The notes: a model not told the origin generated them from the letters alone. 64,000 nucleotides of DNA from Carettochelys insculpta (GCF_033958435.1 NC_134145.1:37289501-37353500), one strand, 5' to 3'; positions 35,516 through 46,487 are shown, counted from the first letter of the stretch. Made by a program: numbers and translations.

Positions 35516-37085
35516 CTGGAAGAGAGATGCTCGGTTAAGCAACCAAATATCACTGATCTCTTTGCCGAGGTGGCTTCGGGGGAGCTCAGACGGAGGAGCC
35601 GCTGCCTGAGCGCACGTCCCCCGGGCCGCTGGAGATTCACCGCACGGATCCCCAGGCACACTCCTCCCTGGTATCGTCCAGCACACTCACTCGCCCAAAG
35701 CCCCGGAGCTCGCTCGGGGCAGGCACGGCTCTACGTCGGGCCTGTTCCAGGAGCGAACACCCAAGGGGGTGAAGTCACTAAACTTCATTTTACCCAGGTG
35801 CCCGCCAAGCGGAGACTCCTGGGCTGCCTCCGCGGCAGCGGCTTGGACACCCGGCTGGAGCAGCTTAACCTGGGCTGACAGTCGCCGGTCTGACTCCCGC
35901 GTGACCGTGGAAGTGCCGAGAACACCTCCGTGGTGACACCTCCGCATGCTGGCAAGCACTTGCACAGGAGAAGCGCCGCTAGTCAGTCCCAAGCGGTGCC
36001 TGAGACGCTGCCTGGCACAGACAGTTCTCCAGCGTGGCCCTTTCCCGGCGGTTGGGGGGTGGGGGAGGGTGGTTTCACGATCCTGCGGCGGACACCGGTA
36101 ATATAGGTGTGTTGTTCGCCTGCTAACTAGAAAGGAGATCTGCAACCTCGCTGCACAACACGCTTTGCATTGCGACTCGGAAGGTCCCGATCTTCTTTCA
36201 CCTTAACGGGAAGGGCAGCGTCCGAGCGGACAAGGAGGAGGGCTCTGAACCGTGGCAAGGCAGAGACCGTCCTGCACATTGTGCGGCTGTTCACCACGTC
36301 TTCAGCCCCCGGCAACCGCGCCCCGCGCGCGACACAGACTCTCCGCTCTGGTCTGCAACTGACCAGCTTGTTGAGCAACTGACATTGATCAAACCCCCTC
36401 TCCCGTAATTCCGGGGCCCTTCTTCAACGCGAGCTCGTGGCTCTCCGGACTTACGCGTCCTGCACGCCCAGGGCTCGCAGGTTTGTGTGCCGCTACGCAG
36501 CCCGCTGCCGGGATGAATGAGTGCGCGGGTGAATGAACAAACAAATAAACAACTAGCAGGAACGAGCAGGGCCGGGGCAGCGCCAGGCAAACGCAATTTC
36601 CAGTCACTCGGCCACCTCCCCCGCGCGCTGAGGCGCCCTTTCCACTGCCCCCGGCACTCGGGCGGCTCTGAGCTCGCATTGCGGACGGCAGGCAGAAAAT
36701 AAATGACAACCGAGTCCTCCTTCCCCCGCTGTAAGGCGCGCCCGCCTGCCAGACTGGCCCGGCGTTCCCGCCGGAAGGAGCCAGGCAGCCGTGTCCTTCA
36801 ACCTGAACAAAAGCGCGCCGGGGAGAGCAGCGCCCAGAGTTGAAGCCCGGCGAGCGCTCCGGCCCTAGGACACGGCTGCCGCCCGCCCCCGCGCACGCAG
36901 CACTACGGAGCCGGGGTCCGAAGTTGGGTTTCTCCCCGCGCGCGATTCTCGCCCCAGAGCCGCAAGGGCCGAGCCGGGGAGCGCCCCCGACCCTGCGAAT
37001 CCAGCCCCTGCCCCAACCTGCCTCCTGCGGGCCCCCGTGCCTCGCTCTGCCCCCGCGTCCTGCACCTACCGAGGCGCCCAGCGCC

Positions 37086-37113
37086 TTCAGCACCCGCAGC
37101 GCGTGGACAGCGC
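37086..37113 (+). promoter_or_regulatory. Expanded-spacing REST (RE1) motif
   Basis: The left half-site TTCAGCACC (37086-37094) and right half-site GGACAGCGC (37105-37113) match the REST/NRSF consensus exactly over these bases. They are separated by 10 bp instead of the canonical 2, giving an expanded RE1 with a half-site distance of about 19 bp. That type is known to bind REST. The site lies about 2 kb upstream of miR-137. miR-137 has been reported as REST-regulated in mammals. Occupancy here is inferred. Confidence 0.6.
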
Positions 37114-37284
37114 AGCCCTCGCGGGCTCCTGGCAGCCGCGGCGCCGCCGGCTGGAGGCGGAGCGCGGGGTCAGCCCGACTTCCGCGACCACCGTTTCCTA
37201 TGAGACCACTGGCGCTGGGTGCACAGTCAGTCCAAACCTCCTTAAACCGCCGGATCTCTGCCCAGCCCCCGGGCCCCGCGCGCG

Positions 37285-37343
37285 CACACAGACACACTCA
37301 CACACAGACACACTCACACACAGACACACACACCCTCACACAC
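37285..37343. repeat. CA-rich minisatellite
   Basis: Tandem CA-rich tract with a unit of about 16 bp (cagacacactcacaca), about 3.5 copies, inside the presumed MIR137HG promoter. The Val/Cys-rich minus-strand frame is a translation of this tract. Confidence 0.9.
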
Positions 37344-38145
37344 GGGATCCCGCCCCCCGCCATCGCTGGCGCTTGGCTGTGCCGCGTACACCTTCGCCTC
37401 TGCCCGCCCGGAGCGCAGCTCGCCTCGCTGTTAAGTACCTTTGTTCCCGGCTGCTCGCAAGCCATGTTCAGCCGACTCCCCCGCCCCGCTCCCCCGCCGC
37501 CTTGGCGGGAGGTGCGGGAGCCCCCCGGCCACGGCCCCTGGAAATACACCAGGACGGCTCCGCTCCAGACGTCCCCACGGTTCCCGGGGCTGGGGGCGGA
37601 ATGGGGGCGCAGACGGCGCTGGAAGCCGGGCTGAGGAGCTGCCCGGCGGTGCCCGCGAGAGCCGGATTCGGGGCTGGGTGGGGGCTCTCGCTTGGTGCAG
37701 AGACGCGGTGTCTCTGCCAGGGCTGGTGTCGAGCACTGGGGTCCGCAGCCCGAGGGGGGAGGGGAGGGAAGGTTAAAAATGCCGCCCCCGCGATCGCGCT
37801 CCTGGCCGCGTACCCCAGTAACTGCCGCAAACCCACCCCTCCGCAGGCGCTTACCCTTTAAATCCAGGCTCCAGGCAAGACTCCGACCGCGCGTAAAACC
37901 AGGGAGTCCTCCGAGGGGCGGCGGGGAAAGGGCTCGGGGCAGCAGAGCGCGGCCGCCTCTCCCGGGGCCGGATCGCTCCGCTACCAGACCCCGGGAACCC
38001 AGCCCGGCGCCTCTGCCTGGCTGCGCCCAGTTGCTTTCCCACATCGGCGGCGGTTGGTGCTTTCCGAGTCCCCGGCGATCGCCCTGCAGCTGATGTGGGC
38101 TTCCAGAAAAGGAGTCGCAGGCGGAGGAGGGGGGGGGGGTGGCCT

Positions 38146-39711
38146 AATGCAATCAAATCGATCTGATCTACACCATCTGTCGCCTGCCACTGCACACACA
38201 CGTTAAAACAGGACAACGGGAGACGCTGACATTGGGTACGGACAGCTCATTGGGTATGGACAGCGCACAGTTACCAAAGCTGCTGCTAACCATCCAGGAG
38301 TGGATCCCAACCATGCTAATGGTGGATTAATTGAGGGAGACCTGACGCGCAAGCTTCAGAGGCTCTTATTCATGACTTCCCAATGGGAAAGGACCAGTGC
38401 CGCGTGGGACTATGGTAACACACAGTCCAAAAGCTGCTAGGAAAATGGCTCTGTGTTCACAGCACCTCTCTCTGATAACAAACATATGCCGAGCACAGCC
38501 GTTTAGCAGGATGGGGGAATGAAATTTTCTCGACCGAGAGTAGCAATTCCCATCGCCTGCACTCAGAGAAAAGTAAAACGCAGCTTGTACAGTTGATGTA
38601 CGTGCTTGTTCCAGGATTCTCCTCCAGCAAAGCAGAACACTCCCGTCCATCTGGGGTGAAAAACCTCTCACTTCTTCTCACTGTGACCAAAGTACATCCA
38701 CAGCAAGGGTCTGGAAATGCAGCGGTGCTAATTTCATCAGGACTGACGCAAGGTCGTTTTAATGCCAGGAACCCTTTTGACTTGTTCCTATGCGGAAGGC
38801 TTTTGGGCAAGACATTTCCGATCCTTGAAATTTGACATAATCTCAGTTAAATATGATTTTTGAGGGAGGGCGGGAGGAGCCATGATGTGTCTGAGTGTGT
38901 TCAAATCTGCAGACACTCCTGCTGCCAAAACTCCGATTTGCTTGAAGTTTCTAGTTTTTCCCAGCTATATGCAGGCACGCACACACACACACACGGCGGG
39001 GGATGAAGAGAATATACACCCCACTCTTTTTTTTTTCTATTATTGTCTCTAATAACTACATCACTAACAATAAAAACATTCCCGCTGCCCAGGAAAAAAA
39101 AAAGATGTTTTTTTATCACTGCAAACCTAAAGGAGATACGTTTCTGGCTGCATTTCTCCCAGGAGGAATTTAGAGGGAGAAATAAAATACAATGCAAATA
39201 AGATGATTGCTGTCCACATACATAGTGCTGAAAGGAAAGCCTAGATTAGACAATGGCCACATGTGCCGCGGTTTTATTAACACTGAACGCTGCACTGGGT
39301 GATTTTCTTCTCCTTGTATAGAGTCTACACATTTCTCCTGTCGCTGGATCTCGAATAAGGTTCCTGTTCATTTGCCCCTTTCCCATATAATCAGCAGATA
39401 ATAAATACACATGTAAATAAATAATCACCCGATCGTCTGGATATAAACGTTCCAGGAAACAATTAGGGTTGAGGGTAATTCTGGAGCAAACCGCATGTGT
39501 CTTCCGGAAGTTTGCGTTCATCTCTTTAGAAGAAGCCTAACAGTTATGAATTAGATTAGCCTTGAAAATGTAGCCTAAAGACAAATCAAACAATTTACCC
39601 GAGCTTTTGTTTCCGCGTACGTTAATTAAGCACCACTGCCTGGCTACACAGCCTTCTTGGGTCACCGCCACAGATCCCAGCCTGAAATGCCTTTATTGTC
39701 ATTTGCGTCCA
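38146..39711. other. Inter-island sequence, no gene seen
   Basis: GC falls to average. There is a (CA)n run at about 38978-38995. No recognised repeats are seen from 38.2 to 40.8 kb, a marked contrast to the flanks. Absence of mobile elements near a developmental locus is compatible with functional noncoding sequence, but this is not demonstrated. Confidence 0.4.
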
Positions 39712-39715
39712 ACTA

Positions 39716-39729
39716 GTGCCCTCTGCAGG
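39716..39729 (-). promoter_or_regulatory. CTCF-like motif
   Basis: The minus strand reads CCTGCAGAGGGCAC, which fits the CTCF core (CCASYAGRKGGCRS) at all but the weak third position. It is oriented away from the second CpG island. Binding is inferred. Confidence 0.45.
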
Positions 39730-40829
39730 TCATGCTCCGAGTCCTGGGCAGCGCTATCGCACATCCGACCCAAAACGATGCCCTCTCCTTATTTCACACT
39801 TCCTCCCAATACTTACAGAGTCAACTTGTTTTCATTCCATTTCTTGCCAATCGGACTTTAGAGCTTGTGCATCAGGCAGCCCTGAAAGTCGGTGCCCTTT
39901 GCAGTTCTCCAGCTGGCCTGCCTTAGATGAGAGACTAGTTAATAGGCAGCATGTGTGTGTTTTAAATCTCACGCCCTCCTGTCCCTTCTGGCCGGGGAAC
40001 CCGAAAAAGTGAAAGTCTTAGTTTTGACCCTTGGTATAGGACAAGACAGAGCTCTGGGGAAAACCCCCTGGTGCCGCCTTTTCTGAGTAGCTGTATGGAT
40101 ATAAACCACGGGAGACGCTTCCTTAGCGCCCAGGAGCCCTTCTGACTTTGCCAGGAGAACTGGGAACTTTCTTCCTATTAAAACTAACACGTCAGACCCT
40201 CCCAGAGAACTCGCGTGACAAACCAGGCAAGTCACTAGGTGAGCCAGGCTGCCTTCCAACTGCCTAGCGAGAACCAACAGCGATCACACCCAAAAGCCCT
40301 TCATTGCCTCTCGGTAAGGGACAATTGCATCCTTATGTAGGGACATTGCTCTAAGTTGTGATTCTCGTCGGATCTGCTTTCCACACTGATACTTCGCTGT
40401 ACCGCAGACACGCACTCCCCAGCACAACGCTCAATAGCCTCCAAACGCGAGGGACAGGTTTGGCAATAGCCGCCTAGCAATTAATTGCGCGGCTAAAGGT
40501 AATTTAATAGCATCTTGCCCGGATGAAGATCACTGGCATGATGACATGCCCCCCCGCCCTTTGCTGGCTCCTTTGACCAACTGGCTCTAAGGAAATCCTG
40601 GAAGGAGAAAGGAAAACATTGACACCCAGCGCTAGATTTTACAAACTACCATTGTCCCCATAAAATGAGCGACAACATTCAGTGAGCGAGAACAAGGCGC
40701 AATGATGTCACCACAGCGCAGCACGCCAGGGTGCCCCCCAAGCCTATCACCAGATCGCAGCTTACTACCTTTTGGCGTGCGCTCTTTTGAGAAACCTCGG
40801 CTTATACGGCACAAAGGCGCTGGGACCTT
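39730..40829. other. Inter-island sequence, possible conserved noncoding DNA
   Basis: No gene or repeat is seen. Around 40480-40520 there is a cluster of homeodomain-type TAAT/ATTA cores (aattaattg, taatttaatag) in an otherwise average-GC stretch. This is a weak enhancer-like sign only. Confidence 0.35.
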
Positions 40830-41393
40830 CCACTAGGAGCGCAAGGGCAAGACCGTGGCCCGCCGGAGAGCGAGAATTCCCCCGCCAGAGAGTTTCTCAT
40901 ATCTGGGTCCCCTGGCTTTGGAGAAGTCCCGATTGAGCTCGCCGGGAAGAGGAGGTCTCTTGGCATACGGAGCCCTGAACAGACGCCCCGCTACTGGGCA
41001 GGCCGCTCGTGCTCTTCCTGTAACTGAACGCGCAGATGAGGGCCGCCACACAACCCGCCCTCTCTGCTGGTGCAGTTCGCTCCGTGGCCGCAGAGACAGG
41101 CAGGCCGCAGCCTCCTCGCACTTGAAGCCTAAGGAGCCCAAGCACATGCTCGCACCTGCTTCTGGTTTGCTGCGTGCGCAAGGCGAGCGGCCGACGGAAG
41201 GGGAATAACTGGCCGCCTCGGTAGGGCCTTTCCACGAGCACCAGGTTCAAGGCCTGCATTTCAGGCGGGCTTCCGCGCCCCTCCGTCCCCTGTCACATGC
41301 CCAGGGATCTGCTTGTTTAAAGGCCTTTCTGAGGGCGGCGCGTCCGTCGCGCGTATGCGCTTTAACCACCAGCTTCTCAGTTCTCTCTTCAAA

Positions 41394-41408
41394 CGCCAGG
41401 GGGAGCAG
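41394..41408 (+). promoter_or_regulatory. CTCF-like motif
   Basis: CGCCAGGGGGAGCA matches much of the CTCF core, with A instead of C in the GGC triplet. It points rightward. Weaker than the site at 39716. Confidence 0.35.
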
Positions 41409-41480
41409 CTCTTCCCCCGAAAGCAGCAGCCCCGCCGCGGCGTCACACAGGCCGGCGGAGGGGGACTCGTTAAAGCGATG

Positions 41481-41490
41481 TATAAAAGCC
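41481..41490 (+). promoter_or_regulatory. TATA-like box in CpG island
   Basis: TATAAAAG in a GC-rich setting. A start site would be expected about 30 bp downstream, near 41510. The first downstream ATG (41514) opens only a 17-codon frame, so any transcript would be noncoding or use a later start. It is on the strand opposite to MIR137. Confidence 0.4.
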
Positions 41491-42382
41491 GTCGTTAGCG
41501 CCGCTGAGAGGAGATGTTGTGTGCCGCGATGCCAGCTGATGAGCTTAATACCCGGAGCGCTTCGTGAAAGGGGGCGGGAGGATATACAGCCCTAGCGCCT
41601 CTCCCCACAGAGGCCCGCTTCTGCCGAGGTGCACGTTAACCCAGCCCGGCCCCGGGACTGGGGGAGCCAAGCGGTGGGATCCCCCGCCCCCACGTACCCT
41701 TCACAGCCAGGGCTGAGCGTCACACCCCAGTGACGGGGGGAGCAGGAAGCGGCCAGGCTTGAGACCCACCCTGCATTCGCCGGGCAGCGCTACGGGGTCC
41801 CTGCCGCTCCCCGCGGAGGGAAACGCACATGTGCTATGTGCCGGGGAGAGACATCGAGGAGCGCGGGCAGCAGCCCCGGTCTGCAAGGCCAGGAGCGCGC
41901 TGTGCGCTGCGCCCACCACCATGCGCCCGCCTGGGGCTGGGGAGACGCGCCTGAACCAGGGCGCACGTCCCTTCGCCTTCACTGCACACCCAGCCCCGCG
42001 CCGCGGCCTGGGGCGAGCTCTGCTTTGGGGCACGCTGTGAGCACTGGCTACGCAGGGATGGGCCCGCTTTGGGGAAGGGCCGGTGCAGCCCGGCCGCCAG
42101 GGCGATGCCCCTCATTGTCCAGCGTCCGCGCTTTCCGGCGGCTTTCCCCGCCCCGGCCGGTGAGCTTCAGGCGGAGCGCAGGCGCACCCTGCCGGCCAGA
42201 CGCCAGGAAGCGCAGCGATGAAGCTGCCAATGCCAGGCGGGATCGCGGGAGTCAGGGCCCGGGGCAGCGCACGGCAGGGGGCACACATCCTCCCCCCGCC
42301 TTGGGCCGAGCTGGGCTGGGCGAGGCTGCTCTGGCGGCGGAATCAATGGTCCTCAGCCACCAGCAGGCGCTGCCGTGGGGGA

Positions 42383-42572
42383 GAGTTTCCCGGGCACGTT
42401 CCGCCTCTCTGGCCTTGCTGGGCAAGGCTGGATTCCGGGCAGCGAGGCCAGCGAGAGGGCTGAGCTCTGGGCGGGTGCCAGACGACTGGTGTGCGGGGAG
42501 GACTCGGATCTGGGGGTGGGAATCCAGCCTTGGGCAGCAAGGCCAGAAAAGCGGAATGTGCCCGGGAAACTC
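42383..42572. repeat. Inverted repeat with 54-bp arms
   Basis: The left arm starts gagtttcccgggcacg; the right arm ends cgtgcc-type sequence complementary to it (tgcccgggaaactc). By hand the arms match at about 49 of 54 positions and are separated by about 83 bp. The origin is unknown: fold-back element, local inverted duplication or regulatory palindrome. Confidence 0.85.
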
Positions 42573-42690
42573 CTGCCGCGCATGTCCCGGAGAAGTCTAC
42601 AGAGGCCAATCGACAGCAGCGGGCTTGAGGCGCAGAGTGCTGCGGGCGCACGGGGCTGGAGCTGAACGTTGGCATGAGTCCCCTCCGAGC

Positions 42691-43152
42691 CAGCAGTGTG
42701 GATTAACATAAGGGCAAAAGGATCAATTGCCCCAGGACCCCCAGGCATGAGGGGCCCTCAGGCTCCTAATTCCCTTGTGTTTAAACCATTCACTTTAATA
42801 GAACAAAAGGCGTGTGTCATGTCATTCTTACTTTAAAAGTAAAGTGTAATTTTATTATGCATGAGTAATAATAAGCACGAATAGATTCTAATATATTGGG
42901 GAGGGGGTTTGTGACTATGTTGTCCCAAGGCTGCACCTGTTCTCAATCTTAATCCGTCCTTCTTACCTAGGCACTTGCTTCCAATGGCAAGTTGCATTCA
43001 TTGGCCAGACAAGGTTCTTAGAAGCCCAAATCCCCACTGCTTCCTCCAGCCTTGACATGTGATTATGCATTCATGTGAGTTTGTCTCTTGCCTGGTTTCC
43101 AGACAGAGATGTGCGTGGGGAGATGAGCAACAAGAGAGTGCGTGGGTCATAG
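42691..43152. other. Intergenic, no gene seen
   Basis: GC drops abruptly after 42.7 kb. No supported feature. Confidence 0.4.
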
Positions 43153-43373
43153 AATACAGTAGAACCCTGAGATACGTGCAGTCAAGTTGCAGGTATCTCG
43201 GTTTAAGATGACTCAGGGTGGTGGGGAACTGGTGCCTGGCTCTGGGCTGCTGCTTATGGGAGCAGGGAAACTGACCAGGTCTGCAGAGCTTGTCAGTTTT
43301 CTGTCTCCTGTGAGCCTGAGGCAGCTGGGAGCCACCATTCACAGGAGGCAGAAAACTGACCAGTGCTGACTAG
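43153..43373. mobile_element. Tigger-like Tc1/mariner fragment
   Basis: Starts with cagtagaaccctgagatacg, which resembles the Tigger/pogo terminus (cagtagaacctc...). It contains an internal inverted repeat: gtcagttttctgtctcctg pairs with caggaggcagaaaactgac. No right terminus is found, so the element looks truncated. Confidence 0.55.
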
Positions 43374-43470
43374 CCGTAATAGAATCCTAGGTATGGAAGA
43401 GACTGCAGGAGGTCAGCAAGTCCAGCCATACCTAGCTCCAAGAAGCAGAACAAAACACACTAACTAGATG
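43374..43470 (-). mobile_element. CR1 LINE 3'-end fragment
   Basis: tagaatcctaggtatggaagagactgcaggaggtcagcaagtccag reads like the antisense of the CR1 3' end (tagaatcatagggttggaagagacctcaggaggtc as remembered). Only about 95 bp remain. The left edge directly abuts the Tigger-like fragment. Confidence 0.65.
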
Positions 43471-44159
43471 TACTCGGGCAGGAGGATGGAAGATCAGTCC
43501 TATACAGTGACTCTGCTGCCCCGGGATGTGCACACTTCTCATCCCCATTGTACTGCCTTTTGAGACAGGAAAAAAAAAGATATGCATTATGATAAAAAAG
43601 CAGCAGCCAAAGAAACAAACATTACACTGAAGAGATCTACAGAAAAGTTGAAGGATGTGGTGCTTTTAAGCCGCAAGGCGCACACACAAGTCATGGGAGC
43701 AAGTGGCTCCTGTGGTGTAGGAGTGACCAGTCTGCTGGAATCATGAAGCTCTACCTAGTGCTTTTTCTCCCAGGTGGAATTAAAGATGTATAAACCACAA
43801 CAAAAGACTGCGCAGACATCAGCCATTTCAGCCTAAAGGAGGCAGAGGGGTGGCTAAAATAAATGGGCTCTGCAGCATCCCTCTGATGCCCTCTGCCATT
43901 CTCATGTTTCAATAACACTTCTCCATGAGGTGTTGGTCAGAAAGAATTCCAGAAAAATCTACCCTCCTTTGACAAGTTTATTCTGTACTTAGACCTTACC
44001 TCATGATAGCAGAGACTAACAACCTGGAAAAAAGTCAAACCAAGGATCCTTGAAAGGGCAAACCTATGCTGTAAAGATATATGAAATATTAATTGATTAA
44101 TTGGTTTGTCTACTTATCCTCCCAATCTTTACCCATATTATACCATTCACAGGGATGTC
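43471..44159. other. Intergenic, no gene seen
   Basis: No supported feature. Confidence 0.4.
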
Positions 44160-44430
44160 CAAGCTCAGTCTTGTTCAGTGTATAACTTATAAAAACCTCT
44201 AGATTTGAATCCCATCTCTGCCACAGAAAGACTATATGTCCTTGGGTAACTCTTTCTATTCTCTCTCTTCCTCCTTTCTCCATATTCCAAATATGGATAA
44301 TAATGCTCCTTTCTCTGTCTTGCTTGTTCGTATTATATGCTCTCAGGGTGAAGTCTGTCTCCTATTAAATATAGTTCTAGCACCTAGAACAATGGAGCAC
44401 CAAACTCCTTTGTGATTTGTAGACTCTACA
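44160..44430 (+). mobile_element. MIR-type CORE-SINE
   Basis: Contains a B-box-like gatttgaatccc (44202-44213) followed by catctctgccacag and tgtccttgggtaac, the phrases of the MIR/CORE-SINE middle region. A degenerate catattccaaatatggataataat tail follows. Ancient and diverged. Confidence 0.65.
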
Positions 44431-44449
44431 ATTAAGATATGTCAACTGC

Positions 44450-44900
44450 CAGTCATTCAGCAGTATGTTGTATGTATGTGAGACATGGGTGATAACAAAA
44501 GATTCAAAGAGAAGGATATTGGCATTTGAAGGAGTTACTATAGAAAGATCCTGAGAATAGGATGGACGCAGAAGGTCACCAACAGAAATTACATAGACAG
44601 GTACAGCCGAAAGAGAAGCTGCTGCAGAAGGTTATATAATGGCAGTTACAGCTATTCGGGCATATTTGCAGTATGAATGACGAACAAAAAATCAAGGCCC
44701 TGATATTTGGTGTCATGGATGGTTCAAATAGGAGAGGCAGACCCCACAGAGAATGGGTAGCGGATATAATAAATTGGTGTGGAGATAATCTACAGAAACT
44801 AAGCCGCTCCACACTGGACAGGGAAAAAGAAATAGTGAGAGAGACGTCAGGCACTGATGGGTGCTGAGCCCATAGTTGTTGTTGATGATGAACTGCCAGT
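44450..44900 (+). mobile_element. Non-LTR retrotransposon, C-terminal fragment
   Basis: A degenerate frame reads through RKILR-I-WTQKVTN, KLLQKVI and LQLFGHICSMNDEQKIK. It then enters an open stretch (44673-44867) with FGVMDGSNRRGRPHREW, DIINWCG and LSRSTLDR. This is the conserved post-reverse-transcriptase segment found at the C-terminus of many vertebrate and invertebrate LINE proteins. It ends with GTDGC, a stop, and a short tgttgttgttgatgatgaa tail typical of microsatellite-ended LINEs. The N-terminal endonuclease and reverse transcriptase are missing, so this is a 5'-truncated dead copy. I do not assign the clade firmly. Confidence 0.75.
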
Positions 44901-46487
44901 CATATAAAACTCTATTAAGGTCATGTCTGTCCTAAAAGCCATTAGTCTGTAAACACAGTTGGAACTGCAGTTCCACCCATCACCCACCTTGGTGTGCTGA
45001 AGATTTGTAGCAATATGTTAAAAAAATGTTCTGAGGTCATTTGCATAGAAACATATAATCTCTACAGTCATTGGTAGAATCCAATATATTTAAGGAATAA
45101 GTAACTCAGGAAATATGAAAAATTGAAACAGTGTGGGGTAATGAGTGACTATATAGGAAAAAGACCCACATTTTGGAACTGTCCCTATTAAATTTGCAAC
45201 AGCTGTTCACCCTATTGAAGACAAAGTTTCAGTAGCAACTCTGATTTTTCAGCTTTTGGCAGGTTGGAGCCAGTTTCTCTGCTGAGTTATTATTTTGCCT
45301 GTATTAAAAAATCACTCTCACTTGGAGGTTTCCTTTGCCAAGTTTCATTCCAAACGACATTCTTTTGACCAACTAATAAATGACTGAAATTAGACTAAAA
45401 AAGGAAAGGCTGACAGATCCTTAGCTACAGCCAGCACTGGTAGGGGCCGTTACTCTAATAAATGCTCTCATTGGCATTTGCCGTTCAGGTTTGGGGGTTT
45501 GTGTCTAAAAGCAGAAATTGAGAACCCGGAATGGAGTTGAGGCAACCAACAATATTTCTGGGAGTAATTAGCACAGAGAAAAACTAGAAAAATGTGATTA
45601 CCACAAACTGCAACTCTGTCAGATATGTTTCCAACAGAAATAATTCAGCTGAGCCTGAACCTAGCAGAACACCAGACTGGGAGCGTCAGACACTGATTCT
45701 CAGGAGGCTGATATAAGCAGAAAGGTCAGGCTCCAGCTTGGCATATTAGAGATCTGGGTGTTCAACTTCCTACCCTTCCCTGTGGGCATCTTTCTGAAGT
45801 GACACGGAGACTGTATAGCATTACCATTTAAACAGGGTAAAGTGACCTCAAAATTTGATAGGACACAATAAAAATATCACTGCACACTGTTAATACATTT
45901 GTTGATGTTTTTTCCTGCCGATCCATTTGTCACAACTGTTCCCCTCCTGGGCTTTTGACCCTCATTTCCTTCCCGGCCTCTTGATGGCTTTGGTCCATTT
46001 CATCACTTTGCCTCACATGGGCCATGCCATCTGAGGGAATCAGCACAGCTTTACAGAGTCATGCTTTGTGTGAGATCAGGAAGAAAGATGAGCCTCCCTG
46101 ATCAGATCATGGTGTCTAATAGAAAAATATACTGCACCCTAAACAACTGTATGTTGCTCTGCTGCAAAATATTACAAATTGAGTGTGAGTGCCTTAAAGT
46201 ATGTGGAAGGGAGGTGCTATTAGAAGGAGAGAATTCCATCTAGGGAAAGCACTGGCATGAAAATCCTCTCTCTCAGAAACTGGTGAGTTGTTTCAAGGAG
46301 CCTGGGCAACATGACATTCCACTGTTAGGTATAGAGGAGGTTAGAACATGCTTTGGGCAGATAGGTATGAGTAGGTCTGAGAACTAAGCCTGCAGCTGCC
46401 TCTCTGCACCGGGGTGAATGTTGCTCCCGATGAGTAAAGTGAATTTTAAGAGTTGATTTTTCAACACCAGTATGTATGATCTGGGTG
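44901..46487. other. Intergenic, no gene seen
   Basis: No supported feature; short chance frames only. Confidence 0.4.

Larger units (their letters stand above)
35130..38145. other. CpG island block at and upstream of MIR137
   Basis: CpG-dense sequence lying upstream of miR-137 on the minus strand, hence the likely promoter region of the host transcript. Several minus-strand donor-like sites (GTAAGC at 37854, GTACTT at 37438, GTAGGT at 37069, GTAAGT at 36454) could end alternative first exons. Overlapping GC-driven open frames up to 302 codons on the minus and 274 on the plus strand have no domain content. A GC-rich promoter with dispersed starts fits a developmental regulator. No TATA box is seen on the minus strand. 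Confidence 0.75.
40830..42690. other. Second CpG island
   Basis: CpG-dense, about 5.7 kb upstream of miR-137 in minus-strand terms. It contains a plus-strand TATA-like box, a CTCF-like motif and a 54-bp inverted repeat. A minus-strand donor-like GAAGG|GTACGT ends at 41698. GC-driven open frames (up to 291 codons on the plus strand) overlap on both strands and have no domains. It may be an alternative MIR137HG promoter, a divergent lncRNA promoter, or an orphan island. Confidence 0.7.
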
